Positions 6,427-13,936 of a stretch of DNA of 64,000 nucleotides are shown here, in pieces. Numbering within the stretch: the stretch's first letter is position 1; every line of letters starts with the position of its first letter. Both the position numbers and the translations under genes were made by a program. The notes beneath the pieces were generated by a model. It was not told where the DNA came from, made no database searches, and saw only the letters and a program-made list of their open reading frames with translations. The stretch spans positions 62,001 through 126,000 of the forward strand of contig RQYE01000007.1 of assembly GCA_004010535.1 (NCBI GenBank), given 5' to 3'. Source of the DNA: Coriobacteriales bacterium OH1046 (GTDB lineage Bacteria > Actinomycetota > Coriobacteriia > Coriobacteriales > Atopobiaceae).

Positions 6427-6982
6427 CTTCCGCAAGCCCGAGAGAAGAGACCGGATGGCCGACCCGTCGCTGACCGATGACCAGCGGGCCTTCAAGGAGA
6501 GGGAGCGGAGGGACAGGGAGCGATACGAGCTCGCCACGGACGGCGACTGCACCATCTGCTTCTGCTTCCACGACGCCGGGGAGAGGTCGAGGTTCGCATC
6601 GATCGCCGCAGCCGATGCCGAGGGGTACTGCTACGGGGATATCCTACGCAGGCTTTTCGAGGACCGCATCGGGATCAAGCACGTCAAGTCCTTCCGGGCC
6701 AGGCCGGTCGCCGTCGGGGTCTTCCCGGACCCCCTTGAGGGCATGGAGCCCACGGACGACCTCGAGGCCGACTGCTTCGCAGAGGCCGAGGCCATCCTCA
6801 GGGCCTTCGAGTCGGTCGAGGCCAAGCCCCGCTACGACATCGTGTGGGACAGCGCCTACTACATCACCGGCATATTCCGGGACCACACGGACAAGGCCCG
6901 GTTCATCGCGGACTTCGCACTCGCGAAGTTCGGGGAGACCTTCATGGACGGCTCGGCCGTCCTAGGCTACCTAGGGGTATAG
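6416..6982 (+). CDS. hypothetical partner of the PP-loop protein (188 aa)
   Basis: The 188-residue protein starts MAYSFRKPERRDRMADPSL, with a charged first 40 residues and a central GDCTICFCFHDAGERSRF stretch holding two cysteines. It is predicted soluble. Overlap with the PP-loop gene suggests the two act together, but no domain was recognised. A later in-frame ATG at 6455 could also start translation. A 13-bp perfect hairpin lies 32 bases after its stop, perhaps marking the transcript end. Confidence 0.5.
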   Translation: MAYSFRKPERRDRMADPSLTDDQRAFKERERRDRERYELATDGDCTICFCFHDAGERSRFASIAAADAEGYCYGDILRRLFEDRIGIKHVKSFRARPVAVGVFPDPLEGMEPTDDLEADCFAEAEAILRAFESVEAKPRYDIVWDSAYYITGIFRDHTDKARFIADFALAKFGETFMDGSAVLGYLGV

Positions 6983-7014
6983 GCCCGCAGGGCCATCCCG
7001 ATACAGAGACGCTT

Positions 7015-7044
7015 GGAGGGGCGGGCCATCAGGCCCGCCCCTCC
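7015..7044 (+). terminator. GC-rich perfect hairpin without U-tract
   Basis: A 13-bp perfect stem (GGAGGGGCGGGCC and its complement) with loop ATCA lies between the PP-loop operon and the terminase region. There is no T-run on either side. In high-GC Gram-positives such stems may still pause or terminate transcription or protect mRNA 3' ends. It separates the accessory pair from packaging genes. Confidence 0.45.
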
Positions 7045-7069
7045 CCGTATGGAGACGGGGGGAGGAAGG

Positions 7070-7210
7070 ATGAACCTCAGGGATAGGCTGGCGGGAGCCG
7101 CGCGCCGGGTCGCACGCGGAGCGGCCAGGACGGCGCGCAGGGTCCGCAGCAGGATCGGGACGACCTTGTACGAGGCTGGCCGGAGAATCCGCAGGGCGCT
7201 CAGGCGCTAG
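7070..7210 (+). CDS. very basic Arg-rich small protein (46 aa)
   Basis: The 46-residue product (MNLRDRLAGAARRVARGAAR...) has 16 arginines, spaced so that a helix would be amphipathic and strongly cationic. The ATG at 7070 follows an excellent GGGGGGAGGAAGG ribosome binding site, supporting real translation. It sits directly before the terminase genes. A nucleic-acid-binding or membrane-active role is plausible from charge alone. No homologue was recognised. Confidence 0.5.
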   Translation: MNLRDRLAGAARRVARGAARTARRVRSRIGTTLYEAGRRIRRALRR

Positions 7211-7233
7211 GTGCGCGGAGGGAGGTGCGCCGT

Positions 7234-7467
7234 ATGGCGAGGAGGGGGAAGCCGGAGCTTCCGGGCTCGTTCGACTTCTGCGACGCGACGCGGGAGTGGT
7301 ACGCCGCATGGCGCTCCTCCCGCTGCACCGACGGCTGGGACATGCGCCAATGGAACTACATGTTCGACACGGCGATCGTCCACAGCCTGGTGTACGGGAG
7401 CTACGATTTCAGCTGGCTCGCGGAGCTCCGGGCGAGGCTCACGCAGATGGGCCTCGAGTTCGAGTGA
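7234..7467 (+). CDS. putative terminase small-subunit-like protein
   Basis: The 77-residue product (MARRGKPELPGSFDFCDATR...) has a tryptophan-rich middle (REWYAAWR, then DGWDMRQWNYMFDTAIVH). This resembles the C-terminal part of small terminase proteins of actinobacterial phages, which pair with the large subunit to recognise DNA for packaging. GGAGGGAGG lies just ahead of the ATG at 7234. Two genes separate it from the large subunit, so which is the true TerS is uncertain; the 142-aa protein at 7683 is the other candidate. Confidence 0.4.
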   Translation: MARRGKPELPGSFDFCDATREWYAAWRSSRCTDGWDMRQWNYMFDTAIVHSLVYGSYDFSWLAELRARLTQMGLEFE

Positions 7468-7480
7468 GGGGGGGCGGACC

Positions 7481-7690
7481 ATGATGCCGTCGAGGGGCGA
7501 TCTGGCCATGATCGCCATGAGGTACGACACCCTGCCGTCGGACGCGATGCTCAGGGCGCTGGGGATCGAGCGCCGCGCTCGCGGGCGCTATGCGGCGGGC
7601 AGGGTCCCGGACATGCGCTACGAGGGCATGCTCGAGTGCTTCGAGAACCGCGTGCGGCTCGGCTACCGGGCGGCGATGTCCGATGGCTAA
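7481..7690 (+). CDS. hypothetical phage protein (69 aa)
   Basis: This small basic protein starts MMPSRGDLAMIAMRYDTLPS and has no recognised motif. It lies 13 bases after the previous gene, and its TAA overlaps the start of the KGG-motif protein, so it is part of the packaging operon. Its proximity to terminase genes suggests a packaging or regulatory accessory role, which is inference only. Confidence 0.5.
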   Translation: MMPSRGDLAMIAMRYDTLPSDAMLRALGIERRARGRYAAGRVPDMRYEGMLECFENRVRLGYRAAMSDG

Positions 7691-8111
7691 CGAGCGGAAC
7701 CTGCGGCCCATAGAGAAGGGCGGCCTAAGCAGAGAAGAGGCAAAGAAGCGCGGATCCAAGGGCGGCAAGGCATCTGTCAGGGCGCGCAGGGAGCGCAAGG
7801 CCATGCAGGAGATCGCCCGCATCGTGCTCGACATGCCCTACGAGGGCGGCGACGTCGCCGACATCGAGGGGCTCTCGTTCGACGACTACCCGGACGCGAA
7901 CCTCACCGTCGGCCAGCGCGCCGTGCTCGCGGTCGCCAGGAAGGCCATGAGGGGCGACGCCTCGGCGCTCGCGTTCCTGCGCGACACCGCAGGCGAGAAG
8001 CCGGTCGAGAAGGTCGAGGTCGGGCCGGGCATCGAGGCCGCTGCGGCCCGCATCCGCGAGCTCATAGGCAGGAGGAGGGCGGAGGATCGGGGGAAGGCCG
8101 ATGGGGCGTGA
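7683..8111 (+). CDS. KGG-motif phage protein, terminase small-subunit candidate
   Basis: The 142-residue product contains SREEAKKRGSKGGKASVRAR near its N-terminus. This KGG-type basic motif is common in short phage proteins encoded directly before the terminase large subunit. A helical central region (NLTVGQRAVLAVARKAMRGD) and a charged C-terminal tail follow. Its stop overlaps the start of terL by 11 bases. Position and architecture favour a DNA-binding packaging role (TerS); the similarity is motif level only. Confidence 0.55.
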   Translation: MANERNLRPIEKGGLSREEAKKRGSKGGKASVRARRERKAMQEIARIVLDMPYEGGDVADIEGLSFDDYPDANLTVGQRAVLAVARKAMRGDASALAFLRDTAGEKPVEKVEVGPGIEAAAARIRELIGRRRAEDRGKADGA

Positions 8112-9381
8112 CGGGGACGAGCTCGTCTCGTTCGTCTACGACTTCCCACGGGACCTGGCGGTCGAGATCGGGTACGACAAGCTGACCGGCCTGCACGACG
8201 GCTGGATCAGGGAGATGGTGTTCGGCGAGGGCGACAGGACGCTGCAGGCGCATCGAGGCAGCTTCAAGACGACCTGCATCACCATCGCGTTCGCGCTCGT
8301 CTGCGTGCTCTTCCCGCTCGACCGGACCATCTTCCTCAGGAAGACGGACGACGACGTCGCCGAGGTCATGAGGGCCACGAAGGCCATCCTCGAGACGGAC
8401 CACATGCGGGGCGTCGCGCATATGCTCTACGGCGTGCCGCTGGAGGTGTACGGCACCTACAGCCAGGTCACGACCAACCTCAAGCTGGGCGTCTCGGGCG
8501 CGGCGCAGATACAGGGCATCGGCTGCGGCGGCTCGCTCACGGGAAAGCACGCCGACAGGATATTCACGGACGACATCATCAACGTCAAGGACAGGGTCTC
8601 GGGCAGCGAGCGGGAGCGCATCAAGCTCGTGTACCAGGAACTCCAGAACATCCGCAACAGGGGCGGCAGGATCTTCAACACCGGCACGCCGTGGCACAGG
8701 GACGACGCGTTCTCGCTCATGCCCAACATCGAGCGTTTCGACTGCTACTCGACGGGGCTCATGACGCGGGAGGAGGTCCAGCAGGTCAGGAAGTCCATGT
8801 CGCCGTCGCTGTTCGCCGCGAACTACGAGCTCAAGCACATCGCGGACGGCGAGGCCATGTTCTCGGAGCCCGCGTTCTTCTCCGACCCCGCGATGCTGCG
8901 CGAGGGCATCGGCCACATCGACGCGGCCTACGGCGGGGAGGACGGCACGGCGTTCTCGGCCATCTCCGAGAGGGGGGGCGCGGTATACGCCCACATCCGG
9001 CTCTGGCCGGGGAGGCACGTCGAGGACTGCCTGCCTGAGATTGTGCGGACCTGCCGCCAGCTGCGCATAGGCACGGTGTTCTGCGAGCGCAACAGCGACA
9101 AGGGCTACCTCGCCAAGTCGATCAGGAGGATGGGGCACCCGTCGATGGGCTACGCGGAGGACACGAACAAGTACATCAAGATATCGACGCACCTGCGCAG
9201 CGCGTGGGATCGGGTGAGGTTCCTCGACTGCGGGGACTGGCCCCTCGACGCCGAGGCGCTGAACCAGGTGCTCGACTACACGGAGAACGCGGCCCACGAC
9301 GACATGCCGGACTCGCTCGCGAGCGCGATCAGGCAGTACGGGTCGAGGCCGCAGATCAAGACGTTCAAGGAGGGCGCATAA
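8101..9381 (+). CDS. phage terminase large subunit
   Basis: The 426-residue protein has the ATPase Walker A-like motif AHRGSFKTT (residues 50-58), a Walker B RIFTDD near residue 157, and a nuclease-domain aspartate motif GHIDAAYGG near residue 280. That is the two-domain layout of phage packaging motors. It cleaves concatemeric phage DNA and pumps it into the prohead through the portal. It overlaps the KGG protein upstream and is followed one base later by the portal gene. Length is normal. Confidence 0.9.
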   Translation: MGRDGDELVSFVYDFPRDLAVEIGYDKLTGLHDGWIREMVFGEGDRTLQAHRGSFKTTCITIAFALVCVLFPLDRTIFLRKTDDDVAEVMRATKAILETDHMRGVAHMLYGVPLEVYGTYSQVTTNLKLGVSGAAQIQGIGCGGSLTGKHADRIFTDDIINVKDRVSGSERERIKLVYQELQNIRNRGGRIFNTGTPWHRDDAFSLMPNIERFDCYSTGLMTREEVQQVRKSMSPSLFAANYELKHIADGEAMFSEPAFFSDPAMLREGIGHIDAAYGGEDGTAFSAISERGGAVYAHIRLWPGRHVEDCLPEIVRTCRQLRIGTVFCERNSDKGYLAKSIRRMGHPSMGYAEDTNKYIKISTHLRSAWDRVRFLDCGDWPLDAEALNQVLDYTENAAHDDMPDSLASAIRQYGSRPQIKTFKEGA

Positions 9382-9382
9382 G

Positions 9383-10918
9383 ATGGCCCACGAGTTCCAT
9401 TCCTTCTACCACGACCGCCTCGGGATGGAGCCCGCCACGGAGGACTTCGCGGTCCCCGTGGGCACCGAGCTCGACGGGGACCTGCTGATGCGGCTCATAG
9501 ACGAGCACAGGAAGGGCCACGTGCCGCGCTACGAGTACCTGGGGGCCGCCTACGACACCAGGTACTCGGTCTTCGGGCGCGCGCCGAGGCCCGACTACAA
9601 GCAGGACAACCGGCTCGCGGTCGACTTCGCCTACGACATCACCGAGACATTCGAGGGCTACTTCATCGGCATCCCCATGGACCTCAGGATCGAGGGAGAC
9701 GAGGCGAAATCGCGCTACCTCGAGGACTACGCCGCGCGCAACCACCAGGAGGACGTCGACGCGGAGGTCTCCAAGCTCGCGTCCAAGTACGGCCACGCCT
9801 ACGAGATGCTGTACCAGGACGCGGAGGGGAGGCCCAGGAGCGCGGCGGTGTCCCCGCTGTGCTCGTTCATGGTCTTCGACGACTCGGTGCTCAAGCGCCC
9901 GATGTACTACGTCACCTACCTCTACGGCGAGGACGGCGGGCTCAGGGGCAGGTGGTCGGACGACCGGCTGGTCGTGCCGTTCTCCGAGGACGGGGGCGGG
10001 CTGGCGTTCGGCGATCCGCAGGAGCACTACTTCGGCGAGGTCCCGGCCATCGACTTCATGCAGAACAGCGAGAAGCGCGGCCTCTACGAGGGTGTGCTGA
10101 ACCTCATCGAGGCCTACAACGAGGCGCTGTCGGCCAAGGCCGACGACGTGGGCTACTTCGCGGACGCCTACATGGTTGTCGAGGGCATGGAGCTCGGGGA
10201 CGGCTTCCCGGAGGACATGCGCAGGGACAAGCTGATCAACATCTGGGGCGACAGCCCGCTGAAGGTCTACTTCCTGCAGAAGCCGGACGGCGACGTGGCG
10301 CAGGAGAACCTGATAAGCCGCATCGAGACGCTGATCTTCAAGATGGCGATGGTCCCCGACATAACCGACGAGTCGTTCTCCACGGCATCGGGGACGGCGC
10401 TCAAGATGCGGCTCATGCCCATGGGAAACCTCGCGCGCAACAAGGAGCGCAAGTTCACCATGGGGGTGCAGCGGCGGCTCCGCATGCTCGCCAACTACCC
10501 GGACAAGCCCTTCTCCGGGGACGATTGGATGCGCGTCGAGATCGCGATGCACCGGAACATGCCCGAGGACATCGCCGCCGAGGCCCAGGTCGCCGGGGCG
10601 CTCTCGGGCATCGTGTCGGAGGAGACGCAGCTCTCGGTGCTCTCGTGCGTGGACGACCCGAGGAGGGAGATCGAGCGCAAGGACGCCGAGCGCGAGGCCA
10701 GGGCCGCATCGTATTCGGACGGCATGCCGACGGAGCGCACGGCTGGCGGCGTCGGCCCGCAATCCATGTACAAGATCACGTCCATCCTGAACGCGCGCCG
10801 CATCGGGAGGATCACGCGGAGCAACGCGATCGAGATGCTGAGGCTCATAGGGCTGGACGAGGACACGGCCATACGGTACCTGGACGACAGGGATGCCGTG
10901 GAAGGAGATGGGGAATGA
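9383..10918 (+). CDS. portal protein (SPP1 gp6-like)
   Basis: The 511-residue protein starts MAHEFHSFYHDRLGMEPATE and shows the SPP1-type portal layout: an N-terminal wing (DYKQDNRLAVDFAYDITETF), a central LINIWGD and IETLIFKMAMVPDITDESF stretch, and a helical crown with a charged C-terminus. It forms the dodecameric ring through which DNA enters and leaves the head. Position between TerL and the MuF protein is canonical. The stop overlaps the start of the next ORF. Confidence 0.85.
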   Translation: MAHEFHSFYHDRLGMEPATEDFAVPVGTELDGDLLMRLIDEHRKGHVPRYEYLGAAYDTRYSVFGRAPRPDYKQDNRLAVDFAYDITETFEGYFIGIPMDLRIEGDEAKSRYLEDYAARNHQEDVDAEVSKLASKYGHAYEMLYQDAEGRPRSAAVSPLCSFMVFDDSVLKRPMYYVTYLYGEDGGLRGRWSDDRLVVPFSEDGGGLAFGDPQEHYFGEVPAIDFMQNSEKRGLYEGVLNLIEAYNEALSAKADDVGYFADAYMVVEGMELGDGFPEDMRRDKLINIWGDSPLKVYFLQKPDGDVAQENLISRIETLIFKMAMVPDITDESFSTASGTALKMRLMPMGNLARNKERKFTMGVQRRLRMLANYPDKPFSGDDWMRVEIAMHRNMPEDIAAEAQVAGALSGIVSEETQLSVLSCVDDPRREIERKDAEREARAASYSDGMPTERTAGGVGPQSMYKITSILNARRIGRITRSNAIEMLRLIGLDEDTAIRYLDDRDAVEGDGE

Positions 10919-11292
10919 TAGCGAGGTACGAGCGCGACAAGGTGCTGAACGTCCGAGAGGAGCCCTACGAGGGCGCGGCGGTGGTCCGCCAGATGGCCCC
11001 CGGCGAGGAGTCGGCGTGCTCCGAGGTGCGCGCCGGATGGGCGAGGCTGGGGGACGGGTACGCCAAGGCCGCCTTCCTCACCATCGCCGACGGGGAGCCC
11101 GTGAAACGCGGGGAACCCGGGGGCGGCGCGGCCCAGGTCGCGGGACCCGCATCCGAGGACGCCCCCGACGACGGGGAGCTCGGCAAGATGACCGTCGGGC
11201 AGCTCCGCGAGATCGCGGCGGCCAGCGGCATCCGCATCCGCAAGGACGCGGCCAAGCGCGAGATCATCGCCGCCATCCTGGGCGATGCCTAG
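10915..11292 (+). CDS. head-module protein with SH3b-like and SAP/Rho-N-like ends
   Basis: The 125-residue protein begins VLNVREEPYEGAAVVRQM at about residue 10, an SH3b-like strand pattern. It ends MTVGQLREIAAASGIRIRKD followed by AAKREIIAAIL, which looks like the SAP/HeH/Rho-N fold found at the ends of phage head and connector proteins. A Gly/Ala/Pro-rich linker joins the two. It overlaps portal and MuF genes by a few bases. Role is unknown; DNA- or capsid-binding accessory is likely. Confidence 0.5.
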   Translation: MIARYERDKVLNVREEPYEGAAVVRQMAPGEESACSEVRAGWARLGDGYAKAAFLTIADGEPVKRGEPGGGAAQVAGPASEDAPDDGELGKMTVGQLREIAAASGIRIRKDAAKREIIAAILGDA

Positions 11293-12826
11293 GGTAGGGG
11301 ATCCGGGGGACGCGGCCTACTGGTCGAGTCGGCGCGACGAGCTCGCGGCCCAGCTCGCCGAGGACGAGGACGAGCTCAACCGGAGGCTCGCCGAGATCTA
11401 CGAGCGCGAGGCCGACCGCCTGGAGCGGGAGATCGCGGCCTACTACCAGACATACGGCGAGGGGAATGTCATAGAGTACCGCAGGCTCCTCGCCGACCTC
11501 TCCGAGGATGACCGGAGGCTGCTCATGGAGCAGATGGACGGGTTCGCGGCCAAGTACCCGCAATACGCCCACCTGATGCCCGTGCGCGCAAGCATCTACC
11601 GGCTCAACGAGCTGGAGGGACTCCAAGCCTCGATCAGGGTCCAGCAGCTCAGGATAGGGGCCATCGAGCAGGATGAGATGCGCGCCCATTTCGAGCGGCA
11701 GGCGCGGAGGGCCGCCGACCTCGCGGCGGAGGAGATGGGCCTCGGCTCGAGCTTCGACGCGATCGGCGCGCAGGTCGTCCGGGAGACGGTCGGCGCGGCA
11801 TGGGCGCGGGGAGGGTCGTTCTCGGAGAGGATATGGTCCAACCGCGAGAAGCTGGCCGCCTACCTCAACGACGACCTTGCCAAGATGATCGCGCGCGGGG
11901 CCGCCTACGAGGAGGTGGCGCGGTCCCTCCGCAGCAGGTTCGCCGACGTGTCGAGGCGCGACGCGATGCGGCTCGCCTACACCGAGGGCACGTTCCTGCT
12001 CAACGAGGCCCAGGCGATGGTGCACGAGACCGAGTTCGAGCTCTACCGGCTCTCGTGCGTGCACGACAAGAGGGCCTGCGAGGTGTGCAGGAAGCTCGAG
12101 TCGGCGCAGGCTGAGAACCCGGCAAGGTTCTCGGAGCGGGTGCCCGGCGTCAATTTCCCGCCGATGCACCCGTGGTGCCGGTGCTCCTACGAGGTCGCGG
12201 TCCCGGACTGGGACGCCTGGGTTGACTCCTACGTCGAAAGGCACGGCGGAGATGGTCTTGCATCGAGATTTGCGCGCAAGGTCATCGACGATGCATCAGA
12301 CCATGAGCCGTCCGTGACGGGCCTTCTCCAGTCTTTCGAGCGTGATGGGGTAAGGCTTTCCGGCGCGCATTACCGCATCAAGGGAGCGGAAAGCCTGATC
12401 AGGAAGATCCGGCTGAGAGCCGTGACGAACGGGACGACGCTCGACCGCGCCGCCGACCTCATATCGGACGCGCTGCGCTACACCTACGTGCTGGATGATG
12501 ATGCGTTCGGCGACGCCTACAACGAGATACGCTCGTCGATGGAGGAAAAGGGGTATAATTTCATCGAAGTGAACAACTCGCTGAGGCTGACAGGAGTCGA
12601 ATACCGGGGCGTCAACGCCAAGGTATCAGCGCCGGACGGGTACGTCTTCGAAATCCAGTTCCACACCGGCGCGAGCCTTGATGTCAAGGAACGGCTGAAC
12701 CACCCGCTCTACGAGAGAGCAAGGCTTCCCGACACATCCGAAGCCGAGAGGCTCGCCCTCGCCGCCCAGATGCGCGAGAACTCGGACTCGATACCGATGC
12801 CGAGAGGAGTTGACGGGGTTCGATGA
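11285..12826 (+). CDS. MuF minor head protein with C-terminal RelA/SpoT-like toxin domain
   Basis: Residues 1 to about 305 are an SPP1 gp7/MuF head-morphogenesis protein: a long helical region, then a cysteine-rich end (CVHDKRACEVC, then MHPWCRC near residue 298). MuF proteins are packaged in the virion and can enter the cell with DNA. Residues about 320-513 form another domain with RelA/SpoT synthetase hallmarks: RIKGAESL (361-368), DALRYTYVL (about 394-402), YRGVN (about 439), and FEIQFHT (about 454, the ExQ motif), then KERLNHPLYERAR. That matches polymorphic MuF toxins and ToxSAS-type enzymes making alarmones or pyrophosphorylating tRNA. Codon use becomes less GC-biased at the domain boundary, suggesting module exchange. 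Two small genes follow, one a predicted alarmone hydrolase. Confidence 0.8.
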   Translation: MPRVGDPGDAAYWSSRRDELAAQLAEDEDELNRRLAEIYEREADRLEREIAAYYQTYGEGNVIEYRRLLADLSEDDRRLLMEQMDGFAAKYPQYAHLMPVRASIYRLNELEGLQASIRVQQLRIGAIEQDEMRAHFERQARRAADLAAEEMGLGSSFDAIGAQVVRETVGAAWARGGSFSERIWSNREKLAAYLNDDLAKMIARGAAYEEVARSLRSRFADVSRRDAMRLAYTEGTFLLNEAQAMVHETEFELYRLSCVHDKRACEVCRKLESAQAENPARFSERVPGVNFPPMHPWCRCSYEVAVPDWDAWVDSYVERHGGDGLASRFARKVIDDASDHEPSVTGLLQSFERDGVRLSGAHYRIKGAESLIRKIRLRAVTNGTTLDRAADLISDALRYTYVLDDDAFGDAYNEIRSSMEEKGYNFIEVNNSLRLTGVEYRGVNAKVSAPDGYVFEIQFHTGASLDVKERLNHPLYERARLPDTSEAERLALAAQMRENSDSIPMPRGVDGVR

Positions 12827-13032
12827 ACCGCTGGTACACAGACCTCAACCGCAAGCGCGTCTCGCGCTTCCGCGACGCGACCGCCGAGTACTTCGACTGG
12901 TCGAGCCGCTCGTGGAAGCCCGACCAGGAGCTGTACGACGTCCTCGTGGGCGAGCTGACGCTGGTGGAGATCACGGAGGATGAGGCCGATGCCATCATCG
13001 CAGGAAGAGCTGGCGCGGTCGATAGCCGTTGA
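12823..13032 (+). CDS. hypothetical protein between toxin and hydrolase (69 aa)
   Basis: The 69-residue product starts MNRWYTDLNRKRVSRFRDAT, continues AEYFDWSSRSWKPDQELYDV, and ends with an acidic ITEDEADAII helix. It overlaps the MuF-toxin stop by four bases (ATGA) and the hydrolase start, so all three are coupled. No domain was recognised. Being sandwiched here, it could be a second immunity factor, or a MuF-associated protein unrelated to the toxin. Confidence 0.55.
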   Translation: MNRWYTDLNRKRVSRFRDATAEYFDWSSRSWKPDQELYDVLVGELTLVEITEDEADAIIAGRAGAVDSR

Positions 13033-13414
13033 GGCGCATGCCGGCCAGACCGACAGGGGCGGCATGCCCTACATCGGCCACCCGGCGCATGTCGCATCCA
13101 TGGTGGGCGGCGATGCGTGCAAGGCCGTTGCCTGGCTCCACGACGTCCTCGAGGACACATGCATGACCGCACGCGATCTGATCTCATGCGGCATCGCCTC
13201 AGAGGTTGTCGAGGCCGTATCGGCCATGACGCACATGAGCGGCGAGCCATATGCAGACTACATCGAGCGCGTACGGCGCAACCCGATCGCCCGGCAGGTG
13301 AAGATCGCCGACCTGCGGCACAATATGGACACGTCGCGACTGCCCGAGGTGGGCGAGCGCGACCGCATGCGCATCGCCAAGTATCGTAAGGCGCTTGCTG
13401 CACTGGCACCCTGA
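12989..13414 (+). CDS. MESH1-like small alarmone hydrolase (HD domain), probable immunity enzyme
   Basis: The 141-residue protein is a single SpoT/MESH1-type HD hydrolase domain. It has EAHAGQ (H17), IGHPAHV (H31 and H34), the HD pair at 51-52 in AWLHDVLEDT with the following E55-D56, and VKIADLRHN (K105, D108, N112). These are the manganese and substrate ligands of (p)ppGpp 3'-pyrophosphohydrolases. No synthetase or regulatory domain is present. The ATG at 12989 lies 9 bases after GGAGG; an earlier ATG at 12980 abuts that site and is unlikely. Coupling to a RelA/SpoT-like toxin domain suggests it degrades the toxin's product, as small alarmone hydrolases do for some ToxSAS toxins. Confidence 0.8.
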   Translation: MPSSQEELARSIAVEAHAGQTDRGGMPYIGHPAHVASMVGGDACKAVAWLHDVLEDTCMTARDLISCGIASEVVEAVSAMTHMSGEPYADYIERVRRNPIARQVKIADLRHNMDTSRLPEVGERDRMRIAKYRKALAALAP

Positions 13415-13427
13415 CGGGTGCCTTTTT
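13405..13427 (+). terminator. Rho-independent terminator after the hydrolase gene
   Basis: GGCACCC (13405-13411), loop TGAC and GGGTGCC (13416-13422) are followed by TTTTT. The hydrolase TGA lies inside the loop, so stem formation competes with ribosomes finishing the gene. It would set the toxin/immunity segment apart from the downstream head genes. Confidence 0.75.
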
Positions 13428-13444
13428 CATAGGAAAGGCGAGCC

Positions 13445-13741
13445 ATGAGAAACATCGTCTACATCGGGCGGGATGGATGCGCCATGTGCGAGAGCATCTT
13501 GGATCTAGTGGTTGCTCCGCTCATGGATAAATATCCAGACAGAATCACATCCCACTTCTCGTGGGACCAGGATGTCGAGCGGGTGAATTCGCGCAAGCCG
13601 ATAGACCGCGTGCCGCTCTTCGTGGTCGAGAGGGACGGCGAGGAGGAGTTCCGCTTCTCCGGGTGGCTCTCGGCGGACGAGATCGAGGAGATCGCGACCT
13701 GCGACGCGGGCACGCTCTCCCTGGAGGATATCCGGGGATGA
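13445..13741 (+). CDS. thioredoxin/glutaredoxin-like phage protein
   Basis: The 98-residue protein opens MRNIVYIGRDGCAMCESILD, with the redox motif C12-A-M-C15 after a first beta strand. It has the cis-proline strand RVPLFVVERDG near residue 57 and ends with a helix, so it is a compact thioredoxin fold. AGGAAAGG precedes the ATG. It is cytoplasmic, with no signal peptide. It lies between terminators at 13405 and 13782, so it may be expressed differently from the structural genes. Substrates are unknown; glutaredoxin-type support of ribonucleotide reductase or thiol defence is typical for phages. Confidence 0.6.
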   Translation: MRNIVYIGRDGCAMCESILDLVVAPLMDKYPDRITSHFSWDQDVERVNSRKPIDRVPLFVVERDGEEEFRFSGWLSADEIEEIATCDAGTLSLEDIRG

Positions 13742-13781
13742 CCGGATAGGCAGATCCCCCCGCGCGGGGATAGCAGCTATC

Positions 13782-13804
13782 GGGCCGCACGCATGCGGCC
13801 CTTT
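13782..13804 (+). terminator. hairpin terminator before the scaffold gene
   Basis: GGGCCGCA (13782-13789), loop CGCA and TGCGGCCC (13794-13801) are followed by TTT. It ends the thioredoxin-like cistron. The remaining untranslated bases up to 13936 contain no recognised promoter or RNA motif, although they must carry the signal driving or continuing transcription into the scaffold and capsid genes. Confidence 0.6.
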
Positions 13805-13936
13805 CCGTGCCCTCCGGGGCCGTCCGAGCATTGACGACGCTAAAAGCCATGGGCCGGGCAGGCGTGGAACCCGTGAAAAGCTACGGATTGTGCAGGCATG
13901 AGCCACATGAAACCTTATGGAGGAAGGAAGGACGCA

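Noticed and set aside
13805-13936. possible structured RNA leader before the scaffold gene
   Set aside because: Short inverted segments are present, but none matches an RNA class that I can name; treated as untranslated leader.
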